A stretch of 64,000 nucleotides of DNA from Rhodocyclaceae bacterium (GCA_013791905.1 VMSX01000029.1:62001-126000); one strand, 5' to 3'. Numbered from the stretch's first letter, positions 8,775 to 18,543 are shown. The notes: generated by a model not told the origin, from the sequence alone. Numbers and translations are program-made.

Positions 8775-10235
8775 ATGAGCTTTCAACAAGGTTTGAGCGG
8801 ACTGAATGCGGCAGCCAAGTCGCTCGATACGCTCGGCAACAATATTGCAAACTCCGGCACGGTCGGCTTCAAGTCGTCCTCCACCCTGTTCGGCGACGTT
8901 TTCGCGGCCACGCTCGGCGGTGGCATCCAGGTTGGCATCGGTGTCTCAGTGGGTGGTGTTAGCCAGCAATTCTCCCAAGGCAACCTGACGGTGACCAGCA
9001 ACCCGCTGGATCTGGCCATTAACGGCCAGGGCATGTTTCGCCTGTCCAATAACGGTGCCACGACTTTTACGCGCAACGGCCAGTTCAACATCGACAAGGA
9101 CGGTTTTGTCGTCAATACCAGCGGCTACCGGCTGACCGGTTATCTGGCCAATGCCGCAAACGTTATCGTGCCATCGACGCCGGCTGAAATCTTCATCAAC
9201 ACGGCCGACCTCCAGCCACAAGCGACTGGCAACTCGAGCGTAGGTGCCCGAATCGGTCTCAACCTGGACTCGCGGCAATCGAGCTATTTGCCGCTGGCGG
9301 CTGCCGCAGCGGCAGCGGGGACGGCGGCATCAGCTGCAGTACTGCTTGCTAACCCGGCTGCCGCAGCGGAAGCCGCCGCAGCATCGACGGCGGCATCGAC
9401 GGCGGTGACGGGAGGGGCGACGATGGCCGCAGCGGCGGCGGCGGCATCGGCAGCAGTATTGGCCCTTACTCCAGCGGCCACCGCAGAAGCCGCTGCAGCG
9501 GCTTCTGCGGTGGCATCATCCCCCACCCCGGCAGCGGCATTCAACGTCAACGACCCGCTGACGTATAACAGTTCGACCTCGATCACGGTTTTTGATTCTC
9601 TTGGCAATCCACATCTGATGTCGCTTTTCTTCAGAAAGACTGCCGCCAACAATTGGGATCTCTATACCAACCTGGATGGGGGCACCGCATCGCCGGCCAC
9701 CACCCTGTCCTTCAACAGCACCGGTACCCTGACAGCGCCGGCGGGGGGCATCATTGCCCAAACCCACGCAGTGACAACGGGTGCCACTTCACCCCTCACC
9801 TTCAACCTCAATCTGGTCGGATCGACCCAATACGGCAACATTTTTGGCGTCAATAGCGTTGCCCAGGACGGGTATACCTCGGGTCGCCTGTCCGGCCTCA
9901 GCATCGCGGCCGACGGCACCATCCAGGGTCGATATAGCAACGGCCAATCGCGCGACCTGGCGCAGGTGGTGCTTGCCAACTTCAACAACCCGAACGGTCT
10001 GACTTCGCTGGGCAATAACCAGTGGGGCGAGACCCCGGAATCCGGCCAGCCGCTGGTCGGCGTGCCAGGCAGCGGTTCGCTCGGCGCGCTGCAGTCAGCG
10101 GCGGTTGAAGAATCGAACGTTGACCTGACGGCCGAACTGGTGGCGATGATTACCCAGCAGCGCGCCTATCAGGCCAATGCGCAGACCATCAAAACGCAGG
10201 ACCAGATTTTGCAGACCCTGGTCAACCTGCGTTAA
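8775..10235 (+). CDS. flgE: FlgE, flagellar hook protein with an alanine-rich insertion
   Basis: FlgE polymerises into the hook, the universal joint between rod and filament. The N-terminus (SFQQGLSGLNAAAKSLDTLG) and C-terminus (VDLTAELVAMITQQRAYQAN) are canonical. At 486 residues it is longer than the roughly 400 usual for this group. The excess is an alanine-rich stretch at about residues 175-256 (DNA 9297-9540), made of two imperfect copies of a unit containing SAAVL...PAA.AEAAAA. It falls between D0/D1 and the surface domains. The flanking family sequence (LNLDSRQ before, FNVNDPLTYNSSTS after) is intact, so the gene is probably functional. RBS GGGAGA precedes the ATG. Confidence 0.95.
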   Translation: MSFQQGLSGLNAAAKSLDTLGNNIANSGTVGFKSSSTLFGDVFAATLGGGIQVGIGVSVGGVSQQFSQGNLTVTSNPLDLAINGQGMFRLSNNGATTFTRNGQFNIDKDGFVVNTSGYRLTGYLANAANVIVPSTPAEIFINTADLQPQATGNSSVGARIGLNLDSRQSSYLPLAAAAAAAGTAASAAVLLANPAAAAEAAAASTAASTAVTGGATMAAAAAAASAAVLALTPAATAEAAAAASAVASSPTPAAAFNVNDPLTYNSSTSITVFDSLGNPHLMSLFFRKTAANNWDLYTNLDGGTASPATTLSFNSTGTLTAPAGGIIAQTHAVTTGATSPLTFNLNLVGSTQYGNIFGVNSVAQDGYTSGRLSGLSIAADGTIQGRYSNGQSRDLAQVVLANFNNPNGLTSLGNNQWGETPESGQPLVGVPGSGSLGALQSAAVEESNVDLTAELVAMITQQRAYQANAQTIKTQDQILQTLVNLR

Positions 10236-10258
10236 AAGTCGGCGCTGACGAGACGGCG
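10234..10258. repeat. Short dispersed repeat after flgE
   Basis: AAAAGTCGGCGCTGACGAG followed by ACGGCG begins inside the flgE stop codon. It matches the short repeat found at about ten other places in the window (see findings). Confidence 0.6.
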
Positions 10259-10279
10259 AAATGAGCGGCGAAATAAACC

Positions 10280-11035
10280 ATGGATAAACTGATCTACACC
10301 GCGATGACCGGCGCCAGTGCCACACTGGGACGGCAGGCTGCAGTGGCGCACAATCTCGCCAACGTCGCCACGCACGGCTACCGTGCGGAAGAGCATCGCC
10401 TGCGCGCGGCGCAGGTGCAGACACACAACAACACGCCGCCCGCCCTGCCAACGCGGGCCTTTACCGTCGATGCCAGTACGCACAGTGATTTCCGGGAAGG
10501 CTCGTTGATGCATACCGGCGGCATTTTCGATGTCGCGGTACGTGGCCGTGGCTGGATTGCGCTGGCGCTGCCAGATGGCAGCGAGGCCTACACGCGCAAC
10601 GGCGGCTTCGAGATTTCCGAGAATGGCGTGCTGCAAACCCGTGGCGGCATCCCGGTGCAGGGCGATGGCGGGCCACTGGCGATTCCGCCCGATACCCGCG
10701 TCTCCATTGAGGGCGACGGCACAATCTCGGTGACGCCCGAAACCGGTGCGAAGAATACCGTGAATGCAGTCGGCCGCATCAAGCTGGTGAACCCGCCAGA
10801 AGCCGATCTGGTGCGTGGCCCTGACGGACTGTTCCGCATGAGAACCGGCGATCCGGCGCCTCAGGACGAGCAGGTGAAAGTGTCTTCCGGCTACCTTGAA
10901 AACAGCAATGTCAATCCGGTCGAGCAGATGGTGACGATGATTTCGCTGGCGCGCCAGTTTGAAATGCAGATCAAGCTGCTGACCAATGCCGAAACGAATG
11001 ATCGTGCCGCCACGCAAGTGCTGGCGCAACGCTGA
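10280..11035 (+). CDS. flgF: FlgF, proximal rod protein
   Basis: FlgF is a rod subunit of the flagellar basal-body rod family. The 251-residue protein begins MDKLIYTAMTGASATLGRQ, contains HNLANVATHGYRAEEHRL, and ends with the conserved helix NPVEQMVTMISLARQFEMQIKLL. Length is normal. It lies 45 nt after flgE, with a short repeat in the gap, and 28 nt before flgG. Confidence 0.95.
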   Translation: MDKLIYTAMTGASATLGRQAAVAHNLANVATHGYRAEEHRLRAAQVQTHNNTPPALPTRAFTVDASTHSDFREGSLMHTGGIFDVAVRGRGWIALALPDGSEAYTRNGGFEISENGVLQTRGGIPVQGDGGPLAIPPDTRVSIEGDGTISVTPETGAKNTVNAVGRIKLVNPPEADLVRGPDGLFRMRTGDPAPQDEQVKVSSGYLENSNVNPVEQMVTMISLARQFEMQIKLLTNAETNDRAATQVLAQR

Positions 11036-11062
11036 TGGACTGTTATTTGTGAGGATGATTGA

Positions 11063-11845
11063 ATGATCCGCTCCCTGTGGACTGCCAAAACCGGTCTGGA
11101 TGCCCAGCAGACTCATCTCGATGTCATTTCGAATAACCTCGCCAACGTCAGTACCAACGGCTTCAAGCGGCAACGGGCGATCTTCGAAGACCTGCTCTAC
11201 CAGACCATGCGCCAGCCGGGCGCCCAATCGTCCCAGCAGACACAGGTTGCCTCTGGACTGACGATCGGCGTCGGCGTCCGCACCGTGGCGACCGAAAATA
11301 TTCATACGCAAGGCAGCCTGCAGCGCACCGAAAACTCTCTCGATATGGCGATCAATGGTCAGGGATATTTCCAGATCCAGATGCCGGATGGCACACTGGC
11401 TTATTCGCGGAGCGGCACCTTCCAGCGCGACAGCACCGGCCAGATCGTCACGCCGAGCGGCTACCCGCTGTCGCCAGCCATTACCATCCCCTCCGATGCC
11501 CTGAGCATCACCATCAGCCGGGATGGCATCGTGTCGGTTCTCCAGACCGGCAACACGACGCCGACCCAGGTGGGCAACATACAACTGGCCACCTTCGTCA
11601 ATCCGGGCGGCCTGCAAAGCACCGGAGAAAACCTGTTTGTCGAAACCGCCTCGTCCGGCACGGCAACGCCGAACACGCCGGGCAGCAATGGTTCCGGTCT
11701 GATCAACCAGGGCATGGTGGAAACCTCGAACGTCAACGTAGCTGAAGAACTGGTCAACATGATCCAGACGCAGCGCGCTTATGAATTGAATTCGCGTGTC
11801 GTGCAGACTTCCGATTCGATGCTGGGCAGATTGGCGCAATTGTGA
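11063..11845 (+). CDS. flgG: FlgG, distal rod protein
   Basis: FlgG forms the distal rod that passes through the P- and L-rings. The 260-residue protein begins [17 protein letters not shown] and has the FlgG signature [21 protein letters not shown] and the C-terminal [23 protein letters not shown]. Length (about 260) is exactly that of the family. The stop codon shares one base with the flgH start codon (TGATG). Confidence 0.97.
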   Translation: MIRSLWTAKTGLDAQQTHLDVISNNLANVSTNGFKRQRAIFEDLLYQTMRQPGAQSSQQTQVASGLTIGVGVRTVATENIHTQGSLQRTENSLDMAINGQGYFQIQMPDGTLAYSRSGTFQRDSTGQIVTPSGYPLSPAITIPSDALSITISRDGIVSVLQTGNTTPTQVGNIQLATFVNPGGLQSTGENLFVETASSGTATPNTPGSNGSGLINQGMVETSNVNVAEELVNMIQTQRAYELNSRVVQTSDSMLGRLAQL

Positions 11846-12522
11846 TGAACGCCATGAAATCACTGACTATCTTGCTGGCACTCATGGCGGGCTTGCTCGC
11901 CGGCTGCGTGACCACCCCGCCAGCGACCGCCGTGCATCAACCGATGACGGTCCGGCCGGAGGCGCGCTTGGGCGTTGCCCCCGCCAACGGCAGCATTTAC
12001 AACGTCGCCAGCGCGCGCCCTCTGTTCGAGGACCGGCGGGCGCGCTACATCGGCGACACCATCACTATCAACATTGCCGAAAAAACTGCGGCAGCGAAGA
12101 AATCCGACACCAAGGCCGATCGCAGCCATGATGCTTCATTGGCCGTGCCGACGATCGCCGGCTTGCCGTTCAAGAGTTTCCAGGGCACCACGCTGGGGGC
12201 GAGCAGCAGCACCGCATTCGAAGGCAAGGGCGAAAATTCGTCGTCGAACAATTTCACCGGCACGTTGACGGTGACCGTGATCGACGTCTATCCGAATGGC
12301 AACCTGCTGGTGTCGGGCGAGAAACAGATTGGACTCAAGGAAGGTGAAGAGTTCGTGCGCTTCTCGGGCGTAGTCAATCCCAACAACATCACTGCCAGCA
12401 ATACCGTGCAATCCGTGCAAGTCGCCGATGCGCGCATCGAATACAAGGCCAATGGCTTCATTGATTCGGCCCAGGTAATGGGCTGGTTGGGGCGATTCTT
12501 CCTGACTTTCCTGCCGTTCTAA
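11845..12522 (+). CDS. flgH: FlgH, outer-membrane L-ring lipoprotein
   Basis: FlgH forms the L-ring in the outer membrane. The 225-residue protein has a lipoprotein signal peptide with lipobox LLAGC (about residue 17), followed by SIYN...ARPLFEDRRARYIGDTITI and the C-terminal YKANGFIDSAQVMGWLGRFF typical of FlgH. The ATG overlapping the flgG stop was chosen; a GTG one codon upstream and an ATG at 11854 are alternatives that do not change the lipobox. The overlap suggests translational coupling. Confidence 0.95.
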   Translation: MNAMKSLTILLALMAGLLAGCVTTPPATAVHQPMTVRPEARLGVAPANGSIYNVASARPLFEDRRARYIGDTITINIAEKTAAAKKSDTKADRSHDASLAVPTIAGLPFKSFQGTTLGASSSTAFEGKGENSSSNNFTGTLTVTVIDVYPNGNLLVSGEKQIGLKEGEEFVRFSGVVNPNNITASNTVQSVQVADARIEYKANGFIDSAQVMGWLGRFFLTFLPF

Positions 12523-12535
12523 ATTGATTGACACC

Positions 12536-13651
12536 ATGAGTACCACACATAAAGTTCTGATCGGCCTGATGTGGGTTTTCGCCGCCCTGTTGGTGAGTGA
12601 TGCCGCCCGCGCCGAACGCATCAAGGAAATCGCCTCGATTGCTGGGGTGCGTAGCAACCAGTTGGTGGGCTACGGCATTGTCATCGGCTTGGATGGCACC
12701 GGTGACCAGACGACACAGACGCCTTTTACGGTGCAGAGCATGATCAACATGCTGTCGCGCATGGGCGTCTCACTGCCGCCGGGCCAGTCGCTGCAATTGA
12801 AAAATGTGGCTGCGGTGATGGTGACGACCGACCTGCCGCCCTTTGCGCGTATTGGCCAACCTATCGACGTGACGGTTTCATCGATCGGCAATGCGAAATC
12901 ATTGCGCGGTGGCACTCTGGTCATGACGCCTTTGAAGGGTGCGGACGGTCAGACCTATGGCATGGCGCAAGGCAACGTGGTGGTGGGCGGCGCGGGTGCC
13001 TCGGCTGGTGGCGCGAAGACCACCGTCAACCACCTCTCGGTGGGCCGCATCGCGAATGGCGCGACCGTGGAGCGCGAAGTGTCAATGGTCATCGGTCAGG
13101 GCGATATCGTTAGTCTGGAACTGCGCCGTACGGATTTCGGCACTGCCCAGCGCGTGACTGATGCGATCAATCTGGCCATGGGCCAGGGCACGGCCAGCGC
13201 AATAGACGCTCGCCAGGTGCAGGTCAGACTGCCGGTCAATCTTGGCGAACGCGTCGCGTTTCTCGGCGCTGTGGAAAATCTTAATGTGACGCCGATGAAG
13301 ATGGCCGCCAAGGTAATCGTCAATGCACGGACCGGCTCGGTGGTGATGAACCATGCCGTCACGATTGAAGAATGCGCCATCGCCCACGGCAACCTTTCCG
13401 TTTCGGTGACCGCCGACAATACCGTCAGCCAGCCAGGTGCCTTGTCGGGGGGGCAGACGGTGGGTGTCACCAATGTTGCCATTGATATCAAGCAGGAAGG
13501 CGGCGCCTTGCAGGCGCTGAAGACGGGGGTGAACCTGGCCGACGTGGTGAAGGCACTCAACGCCATCGGCGCCAATCCGCAAGACCTGATTGCCATCCTG
13601 CAGGCAATGAAGATGGCCGGTTCGCTGCGCGCCGAGCTGGAAATTATATAA
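12536..13651 (+). CDS. flgI: FlgI, periplasmic P-ring protein
   Basis: FlgI forms the P-ring in the peptidoglycan layer. The protein has a Sec signal peptide ending in DAARA followed by ERIKEIASIAGVRSNQLVGY. GLDGTGDQT, NVAAVMVTTDLPPFA and the C-terminal NAIGANPQDLIAILQAMK are all diagnostic. The ATG at 12536 gives 371 residues; a TTG 12 nt upstream is possible but less likely. It lies 13 nt after flgH. A long hairpin repeat begins about 10 nt after its stop and separates it from flgJ. Confidence 0.95.
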   Translation: MSTTHKVLIGLMWVFAALLVSDAARAERIKEIASIAGVRSNQLVGYGIVIGLDGTGDQTTQTPFTVQSMINMLSRMGVSLPPGQSLQLKNVAAVMVTTDLPPFARIGQPIDVTVSSIGNAKSLRGGTLVMTPLKGADGQTYGMAQGNVVVGGAGASAGGAKTTVNHLSVGRIANGATVEREVSMVIGQGDIVSLELRRTDFGTAQRVTDAINLAMGQGTASAIDARQVQVRLPVNLGERVAFLGAVENLNVTPMKMAAKVIVNARTGSVVMNHAVTIEECAIAHGNLSVSVTADNTVSQPGALSGGQTVGVTNVAIDIKQEGGALQALKTGVNLADVVKALNAIGANPQDLIAILQAMKMAGSLRAELEII

Positions 13652-13660
13652 ACGATCATC

Positions 13661-13765
13661 CCCCCAGCCCCCTTCCTGGGGAAGAGGGTGATGGGGGTTC
13701 GCGGGCGGTGCCCGCTCCATGTTTGGCCGTTCCTCCTTGGGACGGCCCGGCGGAGGAACACGGCA
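13661..13765. repeat. Hairpin repeat element, copy A (flgI-flgJ gap)
   Basis: After the flgI stop come a C-rich tract (CCCCCCAGCCCCC), a pyrimidine/purine hairpin, and an inverted repeat GTTCCTCC/GGAGGAAC (13729-13736 and 13752-13759). The inverted repeat encloses TTGGGACGGCCCGGC, the reverse complement of the family loop. The family lies in at least seven intergenic sites of the window. Confidence 0.8.
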
Positions 13766-13823
13766 TGAATTGCCGGTATGTTCGGACAATTGCCGCTGCC
13801 AGTGCACGGCAACCTATAGGACG

Positions 13824-14771
13824 ATGAACTCAGCGACCCCAATCCCCTCTATTTTTGACACGCAATCGCTCACCGCGTTGAAGGGCGACTTGCGCAAAGG
13901 CGATGCGCAGGCACTGAAAGCGACCGCGCAACAGTTTGAAGCAGTGTTCCTGCAGATGATCCTGAAGTCGATGCGGGCCGCCACCCCGCAGGACGGCATC
14001 TTCGACAGCGAACAGACGCGTTTTTATCAGGAAATGCTTGACTCGCAGCTGTCTCAGGTTATGGCCGCAAAAGGTGGCATGGGATTGGCCGCAGTGATCG
14101 AGCGCCAACTGTCACGACCAGATGCCGTGATTGCGCCCGACAACGAGAAAGGTATGCCCTTGCTGTCGCCGGGACGCTTTATGCCGCTGGAGCCGGCGCA
14201 GCGCGCCTTCCCGCTGCCTGCCGACAAGGCGCCGCCGCTTCTTCCGATAGAGAGCAGTCCCGTGCGGCCCGCCTTGCCGCCCATTTCGGCGGCTGGCGAT
14301 GGGCAAGCGCAGGCTTTCGTCAATGGTGTCTGGCCGCATGCCGCAGCGGCGAGCCAGCAAACCGGCATCCCGCCGCACTTCCTGGTGGCGCATGCGGCCC
14401 TCGAAAGCGGTTGGGGGCGCTCTGAACCGCGCTTTGCCGATGGTCGTCCCAGTCACAACCTGTTCGGCATCAAGGCGGGCAACAACTGGCAGGGTGCCGT
14501 GGTAACGGCGCCCACCACGGAATATGTCAATGGTGTCGCCGAGCAGCGCGCCGAGCGTTTTCGCGCCTATGGCTCATATGCCGAAGCCTTTCAGGATTAC
14601 GCACAACTGCTGGCGAAAGCACCGCGCTATGCGGAAGTCGTGGCCAGCCGCGATGCCAGCAGCTTCGCCCGTGGCCTGCAGCGCGCGGGCTATGCCACCG
14701 ATCCCCTGTACGCGTCCAAGCTGGAGCGGATCATCGGTGGCCCGACGTTGAGGACCGCACTGGCCGGTTGA
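13824..14771 (+). CDS. flgJ: FlgJ, rod-assembly chaperone and peptidoglycan hydrolase
   Basis: FlgJ caps the growing rod and opens the peptidoglycan. Residues ~10-105 form the rod-binding domain (ATAQQFEAVFLQMILKSMRAA, FYQEMLDSQLSQ). Residues ~155-315 form a glucosaminidase domain (GIPPHFLVAHAALESGWGRS, NLFGIKAGNNWQG). The two-domain form is typical of beta- and gammaproteobacteria. The ATG at 13824 has AGGA at a suitable spacing; the upstream open frame lies in repeat copy A and was rejected. A long GC-rich hairpin follows the stop codon. Confidence 0.95.
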   Translation: MNSATPIPSIFDTQSLTALKGDLRKGDAQALKATAQQFEAVFLQMILKSMRAATPQDGIFDSEQTRFYQEMLDSQLSQVMAAKGGMGLAAVIERQLSRPDAVIAPDNEKGMPLLSPGRFMPLEPAQRAFPLPADKAPPLLPIESSPVRPALPPISAAGDGQAQAFVNGVWPHAAAASQQTGIPPHFLVAHAALESGWGRSEPRFADGRPSHNLFGIKAGNNWQGAVVTAPTTEYVNGVAEQRAERFRAYGSYAEAFQDYAQLLAKAPRYAEVVASRDASSFARGLQRAGYATDPLYASKLERIIGGPTLRTALAG

Positions 14772-14774
14772 AGG

Positions 14775-14823
14775 CCCGCCCCATCGTAGCCTCACCCGCG
14801 CGGAGAGGCTGCGATGGGGCGGG
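14775..14823. terminator. Large GC-rich hairpin after flgJ
   Basis: CCCGCCCCATCG pairs with CGATGGGGCGGG through an extended, slightly mismatched stem (GCCTC/GAGGC inner part) with a 9-nt loop. No T-run follows, so it may be a processing or pausing structure rather than a classic intrinsic terminator. It separates the flgB operon from the flgK promoter. Confidence 0.5.
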
Positions 14824-14830
14824 TAATTGC

Positions 14831-14846
14831 TGGCATAACAGTTGCT
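14831..14846 (+). promoter_or_regulatory. Sigma-54 -24/-12 promoter of flgKL
   Basis: TGGCATAACAGTTGCT has GG and GC at the required 12-nt offset. The predicted start is near 14857. A dyad TCGGCA-N5-TGCCGA at 14871-14887 lies just downstream, where FlrC-type activators are known to bind in Vibrio. Confidence 0.8.
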
Positions 14847-14913
14847 ATATCTCTGGTAACCCCTCAATGGTCGGCAGTTATTGCCGATATTGAAACTGTT
14901 ACACGGAGAAATC

Positions 14914-16875
14914 ATGGCCAGCGGAATATTCAACGTCGCAATCAGCGGTCTCAATGCTGCGCAAACAGGTGTTCTTACCACCAGTCACAATATCGCCAAT
15001 GCCTCGACGCCGGGTTATTCGCGGCAGCAGATCATCCAGACGACCAACACGCCGCAGTTCACCGGTGCCGGCTTCATTGGCAAGGGAACCAATGTCGAGT
15101 CTATCCAGCGCGTGTACAGCCAATATCTCACTGGCCAGGTACTGTCGGCGCAAACCGGCGCCGCCCAGATGGACAGTTATCTGGCTCAGATCAGGCAGAT
15201 CGACAACCTGCTGGCCGATCCGAGTGCCGGACTGAGCCCGGCTCTGGCGGATTTTTTCAAGGGCGTGCAGGAAGTGGCGGCCAACCCCGCATCGCTGCCC
15301 GCGCGTCAGGCCATGCTCTCAAGCAGCCAGTCACTGGTGGCGCGCTTCCAATCCATTGACCAGCGCCTGCGCGAGATCCGCGAGGGCGTCAACAGCCAGA
15401 TCACCAGTGAAATCACGCTGATCAATTCCTACTCAAAACAGATCGCCGACGTAAACCAGCGCATCGTTCTCGCCCAGGCCTCAGGACCAGGACAGCCCGC
15501 AAACGATCTGCTCGACCAGCGTGACCAGTTAATTGCCGATCTCAACAAGGAAATCCGCGTCAGCACACTGCAGCAAACCGATGGCACTTTTAGCGTCTTT
15601 ATCGGCAACGGTCAGCCGCTGGTAGTCGGAAATCTCAGTTACACCATGCAGGCTGTCGCCGCATCCGACGATCCCGAGCGCACCATCGTCGCCTTGCGTT
15701 CGCCGACGGGAACTACAGTCAACATCCCCGAGTCCATGCTGACCGGCGGGAAACTCGGCGGCCTGATCGCCTTTCGCGCCGAATCGCTCGACTCCGTGCA
15801 GAATTCACTAGGCCGCATCGCATTGACGCTGGCGCAAAACTTCAATGACCAGCATCGGCTCGGACAGGACCTGACCGGCGCGCTGGGCAGCAATTATTTT
15901 GACACCAGCATGGCTGGGCCGGTGGTGATGGCGAACTCGAATAATGCCGTGCCACCCCAGAGTCCTGTCGTGACGGTAAGCAACTATGCCGCGCTAACGA
16001 CGAGCGACTACCGTCTGAGTTACGATGGTGCCAACTACACGGTGACACGCTTGTCTGACAGCTTGACGCAAACCTTCGCCACGCTGCCGCAGACGGTTGA
16101 TGGCGTAACAATTGCAACAGGTAGCTGGACTCCCGTGGCGGGCGACAGCTTCCAGATTCAGCCCACCAGAAACGGGGCCGGCAACCTGGCGCTGTCTATT
16201 AACGACACGCGTAACATCGCAGCTGCCGCGCCGATCCGCAGTTCCGCTGCGCTGACTAACAGCGGCACTGGCCGCGTTGATCCAGGTACCGTGGTCGACA
16301 CGACGAACGTAGCCTTTGCCACCCCCGGCATGCTGACACCGCCGATCGTGATCCAGTTCGACACCGCAACAAGCTACACCATCTACGATAATACCAATCC
16401 GCTGGTACCCGTCGCGCTTGAAGGCCCGATTCCCTATACCGCCGGCACCGAGGTCTTCCCAACGCCTTTATCGCTCGACTACGGGTACCGGATCAAGATC
16501 AGCGGAGCGCCTGCGGGGGGGGATAAGTTCGCGGTTGACTGGAATTCCAACGGCGTTTCAGACAACCGCAATACGATGCTGCTGGGTGCGCTGCAAACGC
16601 AGACGCCGATGGCCAATGGCACGGCCAGCTACCAATCGGCGTATTCGCAGATCGTCAGCCAGGTCGGCAACAAAACGCGTGAGGTCGAGGTAACCGGCAA
16701 GGCGCAACAAACCTTGGCCGATCAGGCGCAGAACGAGGTCGAAAAAATGTCGGGCGTCAATCTCGACGAGGAGGCGGCCAACTTGCTGCGCTTCCAGCAG
16801 GCCTACCAGGCCTCGGCAAAACTGATCGAGATCGCGGGTCGTCTTTTTGACGAAATCCTTGCCATCAGCCGCTAA
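14914..16875 (+). CDS. flgK: FlgK, hook-filament junction protein 1 (HAP1)
   Basis: FlgK joins the hook to the filament. The 653-residue protein begins MASGIFNVAISGLNAAQTG, contains SHNIANASTPGYSRQQ, and ends with the conserved SGVNLDEEAANLLRFQQAYQ helix. Length is within the range for betaproteobacterial FlgK. The ATG at 14914 is preceded by CGGAGAAATC; the open frame upstream of it is not conserved. It has its own sigma-54 promoter and is followed by flgL after 18 nt. Confidence 0.96.
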   Translation: MASGIFNVAISGLNAAQTGVLTTSHNIANASTPGYSRQQIIQTTNTPQFTGAGFIGKGTNVESIQRVYSQYLTGQVLSAQTGAAQMDSYLAQIRQIDNLLADPSAGLSPALADFFKGVQEVAANPASLPARQAMLSSSQSLVARFQSIDQRLREIREGVNSQITSEITLINSYSKQIADVNQRIVLAQASGPGQPANDLLDQRDQLIADLNKEIRVSTLQQTDGTFSVFIGNGQPLVVGNLSYTMQAVAASDDPERTIVALRSPTGTTVNIPESMLTGGKLGGLIAFRAESLDSVQNSLGRIALTLAQNFNDQHRLGQDLTGALGSNYFDTSMAGPVVMANSNNAVPPQSPVVTVSNYAALTTSDYRLSYDGANYTVTRLSDSLTQTFATLPQTVDGVTIATGSWTPVAGDSFQIQPTRNGAGNLALSINDTRNIAAAAPIRSSAALTNSGTGRVDPGTVVDTTNVAFATPGMLTPPIVIQFDTATSYTIYDNTNPLVPVALEGPIPYTAGTEVFPTPLSLDYGYRIKISGAPAGGDKFAVDWNSNGVSDNRNTMLLGALQTQTPMANGTASYQSAYSQIVSQVGNKTREVEVTGKAQQTLADQAQNEVEKMSGVNLDEEAANLLRFQQAYQASAKLIEIAGRLFDEILAISR

Positions 16876-16893
16876 GGGAAACGGAGAAAATTC

Positions 16894-18543
16894 ATGATCA
16901 GAGTCAGCACCAGCATGATCTTCAACGCGGGGGTCAAAACCATCAATTCCCAGACCGCTTCTCTGCTGCATTTGCAACAGCAGGTCGCCAGCGGGCGGCG
17001 CATCCTCACCCCTGCCGACGATCCGGTCGGGGCGGCGCGCGCACTTGAAGTCACCCAGGCGAAAGATGTCACGGCGCAGCACTCGACCAATCATGACAAT
17101 GCCAAATCGGCGTTGGGGCTGGAGGAGGTGCAACTGACCAGTGTCAACGATATGCTGGCCCGTCTCAAGGAACTGACGGTGCAGGCTGGCAATGCAACGC
17201 TATCGGCAACTGATCGGCGCAGTGTTGCCGTGGAACTGCGCGGCCGCTTCGACGAGTTGCTTGGCCTTGCCAATGCGACCGATGGTACCGGCCAGTTCCT
17301 GTTCTCCGGATTCATGGGGAGTACCAAGCCCTTTGGCGCTTCCATCGACGCGATGATCCAGAACCCCGCGCTGGAGGTGAGCTACCAGGGCGATGATGGT
17401 CAGCGGCGCTTGCAGATGTCGCCAACGCGTTTCCTCGAAATCGGCGATTCCGGCAACGACGTGTTCAATCGCATCAAAAGCGGCAACGGTTATTTCGCGA
17501 CTGACTATGCGACGACTAACATCGGCTCTGCTGTGATCGATGCCGGTAACCTGAATAATCCGGCGCTGTGGGTCGCTGTGCCTGCTGCTGCCAAGCAGAA
17601 TGTCGAGGTGCGTTTCTGGCACGACACCGGCGTTGTCGGTAGCGCAGTGATCGGAGCGACGACGCTTACCACTGGCGTCGACGATGAATTCATGATTTCG
17701 GTGGCGGGTTCTCCCGCGGCGACGGTGACGCTGCCAGCGGGACTCTATGCCGATGCCACGGCTCTGGCGGCGGCGATGCAGACCGCGGTTAACACTTCCT
17801 TGGGTGTCTCTCCTCCCGCGCCCGGGTCGGCAGTCGCCTCCGCCGACGCGAGTGGCCATATGATGCTGCAATCCCCCACCGGTCAGGTCATTACGATTAC
17901 GGAGGTGCTTGGCAACACTGGTCTGGCGACGATGTTCGGTACGCCGGCAGCCGGCAGCGGTTCGACCTATTACGATTTGGTCGATGTTACCGGTAACGTC
18001 TCGCTGCTGACTGGTGCTGTCCCGACAGCCTCGTTTCCCGGGCCGGCTGGCCTGCGGCGTTATTTCGATGGGCAGCCGATCGCCTTCAATGGATTGGTGG
18101 GCGCTACAGCCGACTACGGCATCAGCGTGAATATCACCGGCGACCCGGCTGCAGGCGACCGCTTCAGCCTGGCGCCCAGTACCAGCCAGAGCGTGTTTCG
18201 CACACTGGCCAATTTGATCGGTGCTTTGGAGAGCGACACGGCAGGACCTGGTGGCCAGGCGAAATTCGCCAACGAGATAGGTTTTGCCCTGACCAATCTC
18301 GATCAGGCCAACGACAATATTTTGCGCGTTCGCGCGGCGATCGGCTCGCGCCTGAACGAGGTGGACTCGCTATCGAGCGTGAATCAGGATCTCCAGCTGC
18401 AATACCAGCAGACACTCTCAACGCTGCAGGATCTCGACTACGCTAAGGCAATCTCCGATCTGACACGCAAGCAGACCGATCTTGAGGCGGCGCAGCAATC
18501 CTTCGTTCGCGTATCCCAACTCTCGTTATTCAACTATCTGTGA
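16894..18543 (+). CDS. flgL: FlgL, hook-filament junction protein 3 (HAP3), long variant
   Basis: FlgL forms the second junction layer between hook and filament. The 549-residue protein has flagellin-like ends: MIRVSTSMIFNAGVKTINSQ with SGRRILTPADDP, and RAAIGSRLNEVDSLSSVNQD near the C-terminus. Many FlgL proteins are 300-420 residues. The extra length is in the central surface domain (residues ~160-420), which looks beta-rich. RBS ACGGAGAAAATTC precedes the ATG. Confidence 0.93.
   Translation: MIRVSTSMIFNAGVKTINSQTASLLHLQQQVASGRRILTPADDPVGAARALEVTQAKDVTAQHSTNHDNAKSALGLEEVQLTSVNDMLARLKELTVQAGNATLSATDRRSVAVELRGRFDELLGLANATDGTGQFLFSGFMGSTKPFGASIDAMIQNPALEVSYQGDDGQRRLQMSPTRFLEIGDSGNDVFNRIKSGNGYFATDYATTNIGSAVIDAGNLNNPALWVAVPAAAKQNVEVRFWHDTGVVGSAVIGATTLTTGVDDEFMISVAGSPAATVTLPAGLYADATALAAAMQTAVNTSLGVSPPAPGSAVASADASGHMMLQSPTGQVITITEVLGNTGLATMFGTPAAGSGSTYYDLVDVTGNVSLLTGAVPTASFPGPAGLRRYFDGQPIAFNGLVGATADYGISVNITGDPAAGDRFSLAPSTSQSVFRTLANLIGALESDTAGPGGQAKFANEIGFALTNLDQANDNILRVRAAIGSRLNEVDSLSSVNQDLQLQYQQTLSTLQDLDYAKAISDLTRKQTDLEAAQQSFVRVSQLSLFNYL

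Noticed and set aside
9284-9652. Alanine-rich open frame antisense to the FlgE insertion
   Set aside because: The insertion's codons read as alanine on both strands; the FlgE frame is continuous with conserved ends.
10232-11863. A 543-codon open frame antisense to flgF and flgG
   Set aside because: Shadow of two certain flagellar genes.
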